DNA of 8,132 nt from Propionibacteriaceae bacterium (GTDB lineage: Bacteria > Actinomycetota > Actinomycetes > Propionibacteriales > Propionibacteriaceae). The stretch spans positions 1 through 8,132 of the forward strand of contig JAGQUI010000108.1 of assembly GCA_020438595.1 (NCBI GenBank), read 5' to 3'. The position numbers were made by a program, and so were the translations under genes. The notes beneath the pieces are model-generated. The model worked only from the letters and a program-made list of their open reading frames with translations, was not told the DNA's origin and made no database searches. Shown piece after piece: positions 5,936 through 8,132 of the stretch; positions within the stretch are counted from its first letter, which is position 1, and each line of letters opens with the position of its first letter.

Positions 5936-6331
5936 TCACCCGACACCACTCGCACGCAGCCGTCGTTGACGCGATCCAGGAGGCAGCGCGCCTAGTCGGC
6001 CGCAGTCGCGCCACCCGCATCCTCGCCCCCACCGCCGAGCACCTGCATGAAGGTCCGCCGAGCCTCCAAGAGCCCCGGCAACCCGCCGACGCTCTAGGCC
6101 ACGATGGCATGCCTCACCGACCTCAGGTGCCAAGCTGCCGTTGGCAACCACCGCGAGTACAACGAGGAACACCAGCGCGACTGCAACCATCCAGATGGAG
6201 GATTCCCAGCCCGGCTGAAGAAGTACCTTCAGCGACCAGAGCAGAACGAGAACGAACGCCGAAGCCTGCAGGCCCAACTGGCGAAGGACTCTTCCGGACG
6301 CGGTCGACACCGGGGAACCATGGGACGTCAC
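5936..6331 (-). CDS. Possible small membrane protein with two transmembrane helices
   Basis: Starts at GTG 6331. Residues 1-20 are a hydrophilic N-terminus. Helix 1 spans about 21-38 (LQASAFVLVLLWSLKVLL), a short QPGWESS loop follows, and helix 2 spans about 45-63 (SIWMVAVALVFLVVLAVVA). Two regular hydrophobic helices of membrane length are hard to obtain by chance. After about residue 75 the sequence turns Arg/Gly-rich (RRWGRGCGWRDCGRLG), typical of a wrong frame, so the true gene may end or be frameshifted near 6110. The GTG overlaps the TGA of an upstream frame (GTGA), suggesting former translational coupling. Family unknown. Confidence 0.4.
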   Translation of the reverse strand: MTSHGSPVSTASGRVLRQLGLQASAFVLVLLWSLKVLLQPGWESSIWMVAVALVFLVVLAVVANGSLAPEVGEACHRGLERRRVAGALGGSADLHAGARRWGRGCGWRDCGRLGALPPGSRQRRLRASGVG

Positions 6332-6453
6332 CGTGCCTGGCTCACGAGCGCTCCGACGGTCGCCTCGTCTACGACCTCCAGACCCGGCCGGCGAGATCCA
6401 GTTCGCAGCCCTCCCCGGAAGCTGGGTCTGATCAGGACTGGCCGTCCACCCAA
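6328..6453 (-). pseudogene. Possible 3' gene fragment coupled to the membrane frame
   Basis: A short frame ends ...GLEVVDEATVGALVSQAR at TGA 6330-6328, overlapping the GTG start of the membrane frame by 4 nt. Only a rare TTG (6453) could start it, and a TAG lies just upstream (6465-6463). The acidic, regular C-terminal sequence contrasts with the Arg-rich part before it. It may be the tail of a gene whose 5' end was replaced when higBA arrived. Weak. Confidence 0.15.
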
Positions 6454-6483
6454 CGCACGGATCTACCGAAGGTGATCGGAAGT

Positions 6484-6777
6484 TCAGACGGCTCGGAATG
6501 GTTCGATTCGGTCCAGGCTGTTGCCGAGGTGGTCCTTCTCGATCTCGAGGTCGTAGCGGGTCTGGAGGTTGAGCCAGAACCGGTCGCTGGTACCGAAGTA
6601 GCGGGCCAGTCGCAACGCGGTGTCGGCGGTGATGCGGCGCTTGCCGTGGACGATCTCGTTGATCCGTCGCGGCGGCACGCCGATCGCGACCGCGAGCCGG
6701 TTCTGGCTGACCCGGAGGGGCTCAAGGAACTCCTCCATCAGGATCTCGCCGGGATGGATCGGGGCAATGGTCGTCAT
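6484..6777 (-). CDS. higA: HigA-family antitoxin (XRE helix-turn-helix, VapI-type)
   Basis: Antitoxin of a HigBA type II module: binds and neutralises HigB and represses the operon. The 97 aa are canonical for the HigA addiction-module family. PIHPGEILMEEFLEPL (6-21) is the family's N-terminal signature. The HTH spans about 24-44 (SQNRLAVAIGVPPRRINEI), followed by HGKRRITADTALRLARYFG and the conserved FWLNLQTRYDLE (67-78). ATG 6777 was chosen over an in-frame GTG at 6786 because GGAGG touches that GTG but lies 8 nt before the ATG. It starts 13 nt after the higB stop, so the toxin-first order of HigBA is kept. Confidence 0.93.
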   Translation of the reverse strand: MTTIAPIHPGEILMEEFLEPLRVSQNRLAVAIGVPPRRINEIVHGKRRITADTALRLARYFGTSDRFWLNLQTRYDLEIEKDHLGNSLDRIEPFRAV

Positions 6778-6790
6778 GGCTGGCACCTCC

Positions 6791-7072
6791 TCAGTGGTAG
6801 TCGACGATCTCGACGTCGGTGGATCCGGCGTCGCTCCAGGTGAAGCAGATCCGCCACTCCTGGTTGATCCGGATGCTGTGCTGGCCGACCCGATCCCCCC
6901 GGAGGGCTTCGAGCCGGTTGCCCGGCGGCACCCGGAGATCGTCCAGGGTCTCTGCGGCGTCCAGCATCACCAGCTTGCGCAGGGCGACTCGTTCGATCCG
7001 CGGGTCGATGGTCTTGACTCGTTGTCGTGACCAGAGGCGCTCGGTTGCAGCGTCCCGAAACGACCTGATCAC
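6791..7072 (-). CDS. higB: HigB toxin (RelE-superfamily mRNA interferase)
   Basis: A ribosome-dependent mRNA endonuclease by family, held inactive by HigA. The 93 aa have the full HigB plan: IRSFRDAATERLW at the N-terminus, LRKLVMLDAAETLDDLRVPP in the middle, then GNRLEALRGDR, the SIRINQEWRICFTW strand pair bearing the basic active-site residues, and the C-terminal VEIVDYH with its conserved His. No truncation or frameshift is seen, so the module looks intact. The start is GTG 7072. GGGTGA precedes it directly, too close for a good ribosome site, while TATAGT lies 6 nt upstream and favours a leaderless start. It is divergent from the lacI gene across 116 bp. Confidence 0.93.
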   Translation of the reverse strand: MIRSFRDAATERLWSRQRVKTIDPRIERVALRKLVMLDAAETLDDLRVPPGNRLEALRGDRVGQHSIRINQEWRICFTWSDAGSTDVEIVDYH

Positions 7073-7078
7073 TCACCC

Positions 7079-7098
7079 ACTATAACGCATCGCGTCAT
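7079..7098 (-). promoter_or_regulatory. higBA promoter -10 box with overlapping imperfect palindrome
   Basis: On the minus strand TATAGT (7084-7079) is a good -10 box placed 6 nt before GTG 7072; no clear -35 was found. On the plus strand ATAACGC-ATC-GCGTCAT (7082-7098) is an inverted repeat with 6 of 7 matching pairs, overlapping the -10. HigA proteins repress through short palindromes over their promoters, so this is the likely HigA operator. Confidence 0.5.
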
Positions 7099-7116
7099 AC
7101 CCGCTCGTGCCGCGGA

Positions 7117-7136
7117 GTTCGCCGCACTGCGCGAAC
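7117..7136. promoter_or_regulatory. Inverted repeat GTTCGC-N8-GCGAAC between higB and lacI
   Basis: Perfect 6-bp half-sites around an 8-bp centre, the same 6-8-6 geometry as the repeat upstream of uxaC at 549-568 but with a different sequence. It lies midway in the divergent intergenic region and could serve either gene. Chance is possible. Confidence 0.25.
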
Positions 7137-7157
7137 GCCGCAGCCCCGTTCCGGCCC

Positions 7158-7174
7158 GCTGGTGCGGCACCAGC
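7158..7174. promoter_or_regulatory. Perfect 17-bp palindrome upstream of the lacI-type gene, candidate autoregulatory operator
   Basis: GCTGGTGC-G-GCACCAGC has two perfect 8-bp arms around one central base. It ends 2 bp before the -10 box TAGTCT and 14 bp before the GTG start, so a bound protein would overlap RNA polymerase. Size and odd symmetry are like lac-type operators. The best candidate binder is the LacI-family protein encoded next to it (inference). Confidence 0.55.
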
Positions 7175-7176
7175 CG

Positions 7177-7188
7177 TAGTCTGAGGGC
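7177..7188 (+). promoter_or_regulatory. Probable -10 box and leaderless start of the lacI-type gene
   Basis: TAGTCT (7177-7182), followed by 6 nt (GAGGGC), leads straight to GTG 7189. GAGGG is only 1 nt from the GTG and so is a poor Shine-Dalgarno. No clear -35 was found. The same TAGTCT-N6-start arrangement precedes the BrnT-like toxin. Confidence 0.4.
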
Positions 7189-8132
7189 GTGGCGGAGCAG
7201 CGCAGCACCCCGGTCACCATCTACGACGTCGCCAAGGCCGCCGGGGTGGCCCCGTCGACGGTGAGCCGTACGTTCGCCCGTCCGGGGCGGGTGAACGCCG
7301 AGACCGCAGCCCGGATCCGGCAGGTCGCCGACGAGCTGGGCTACCGCGCCAACCCGGTCACGCAGGCGCCGGTCACCTCCCGGACGAAGCTGATCGCGCT
7401 GATGGTCTCCGACGTGGCCAACCCGTTCTACTCCCAACTGATCCGCGGCGCGCAGTTCGCCGCGACCGAGGCCGGCTACGAGATCCTGCTGGCGGACTCG
7501 CGCGAGTCGGCCACCCGGGAACGCGCCGCACTGGAGCGGCTCGCGCCGGTGGTGGAGGGGTTCGTGATCGGCAGCTCCCGGATGTCCGACTCGGCCCTGC
7601 GCGCGATGGCCAAGCAGCGGCCCATGGTGGTGCTGAACCGCGCGCTGCTGGACGTACCGAGCGTGGTCACCGACAACACGGCCGGCGTCCACGCCGCCGT
7701 CGAACTGCTGCGCGACCTCGGCCACGATGCCGTGACGTATGTCGCGGGCCCGGAGGCGTCCTGGGCGGACGGCGTGCGCTTCCGCGCGCTGCGCGACCAC
7801 GGCGGGCGCGGGGGACTCGCGATCACCCGGATCGGGCCGTTCCTGCCCACGTTCGAGGGCGGGCTGGCGGCATCCCGGACGCTGCTGGAGAAGCTGCCCA
7901 CCGCCGTGATCGCGTACAACGACCTGATGGCGGTCGGTGTCATGCACGGCCTGCTGCGGGAGGGCATAGCGGTGCCCGAGCGGGTCAGCGTGATCGGCTT
8001 CGACGACATCCTGATCTCCCGGATCACGCTGCCCACCCTGACCACCGTCGCTGCCCCGATGCGGCAGATGGGCACCACCGCGGTGAAGAACGTGGTGGCG
8101 ATGATCAACGGGGCCAGGCCCCGCAGCACCGA
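7189..8132 (+). CDS. LacI/GalR-family transcriptional regulator, 3' end cut by window edge
   Basis: A cytoplasmic DNA-binding repressor or activator that responds to a sugar or sugar-acid ligand. 314 codons are visible, without a stop; the family averages about 335-345 residues, so only the end is missing. The HTH is TIYDVAKAAGVAPSTVSRTF (10-29), followed by GRVNAETAARIRQVADELGY (33-52). The hinge (52-66) is followed by the periplasmic-binding-like core: LIALMVSDVANPFYSQLIRG, VITD-like VVTDNTAGVHAAVELL, the ligand-loop segment ending VIGFDDILISRITLPTLTTV. Residue 61 is Pro where the family normally has the hinge Leu that wedges into the operator. Start GTG 7189 was chosen because homology begins at about residue 9. 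It may regulate the uxaC-uxuB-kdgK operon and perhaps itself through 7158-7174; the actual effector is unknown. Confidence 0.92.
   Translation, partial: MAEQRSTPVTIYDVAKAAGVAPSTVSRTFARPGRVNAETAARIRQVADELGYRANPVTQAPVTSRTKLIALMVSDVANPFYSQLIRGAQFAATEAGYEILLADSRESATRERAALERLAPVVEGFVIGSSRMSDSALRAMAKQRPMVVLNRALLDVPSVVTDNTAGVHAAVELLRDLGHDAVTYVAGPEASWADGVRFRALRDHGGRGGLAITRIGPFLPTFEGGLAASRTLLEKLPTAVIAYNDLMAVGVMHGLLREGIAVPERVSVIGFDDILISRITLPTLTTVAAPMRQMGTTAVKNVVAMINGARPRST

Larger units (their letters stand above)
5705..6483. other. Region of eroded or orphan reading frames between the two toxin-antitoxin modules
   Basis: No gene can be called with confidence in these 780 bp. Plausible pieces are: a Trp-rich frame on the plus strand (5749-5889), and beyond its TAG stop the same frame to about 6090, which reads protein-like (LNASLNLGGTLTRHHSHAAV, then DAIQEAARLVGRSRATRI) but has no start codon; a two-helix membrane frame on the minus strand (5936-6331); and a short frame overlapping its start by 4 nt (6328-6453). 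Codon usage is weaker than in the uronate genes. I read this as remnants of several genes left by insertions and deletions. Confidence 0.5.

Noticed and set aside
6109..6843. Plus-strand open frame of 244 codons across higA
   Set aside because: Opposite to a canonical HigA; its sequence is repetitive Val/Glu/Asp and Arg/Ser-rich, as expected from antisense of HTH codons.
7011..7018. GTCTTGAC inside higB, matching the toxin-operator half-site
   Set aside because: A single half-site within conserved codons (Val-Lys-Thr) and no paired half-site; probably chance.
7069..8129. Long minus-strand frames opposite the LacI gene
   Set aside because: The plus strand encodes an unmistakable LacI HTH and ligand-binding core; the minus frames are shadows.

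Overview
The window comes from a high-GC Gram-positive bacterium, most likely an actinomycete. Codons in the main genes end almost always in G or C, and the sugar-acid genes and LacI-type regulator resemble actinobacterial families. No rRNA, tRNA, CRISPR array or recognisable transposase is visible.

Layout. (1) Positions 1-466, minus strand: the 5' part of gnd (6-phosphogluconate dehydrogenase), running off the left edge. (2) Positions 629-4566, plus strand: a hexuronate catabolic operon, uxaC (uronate isomerase), uxuB (fructuronate/mannonate oxidoreductase, overlapping uxaC by 4 bp) and kdgK (2-keto-3-deoxygluconate kinase, PfkB family). It is divergent from gnd. (3) About 4570-7080: a stretch of visibly lower GC and lower gene density that looks like an accessory insertion. 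It carries a long inverted repeat (4713-4779), a BrnT-like toxin with a small helix-turn-helix partner and paired palindromic operators (5167-5704), a zone of eroded or orphan reading frames (5705-6483), and a clear higBA toxin-antitoxin pair (6484-7072). All confident genes here are on the minus strand. (4) Positions 7189-8132, plus strand: a LacI-family regulator, cut by the right edge, that may control the uronate genes.

How the genes work together. UxaC converts D-glucuronate to D-fructuronate, UxuB reduces that to D-mannonate, and KdgK phosphorylates 2-keto-3-deoxygluconate to KDPG. The dehydratase joining mannonate to KDG (UxuA) and the KDPG aldolase (Eda) are not in the window, so the pathway must be completed elsewhere, possibly just beyond the regulator. 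Gnd, next door, feeds the related pentose-phosphate route.

The most interesting signals are regulatory. Two matching 17-bp palindromes spaced 30 bp apart overlap the promoter of the first toxin-antitoxin pair. A perfect 17-bp palindrome sits 2 bp from the -10 box of the lacI gene. Three genes (first toxin, higB, lacI) share a TANNNT box exactly 6 nt before the start codon, the layout of leaderless transcripts. The LacI protein has proline where the family normally has its DNA-intercalating hinge leucine.
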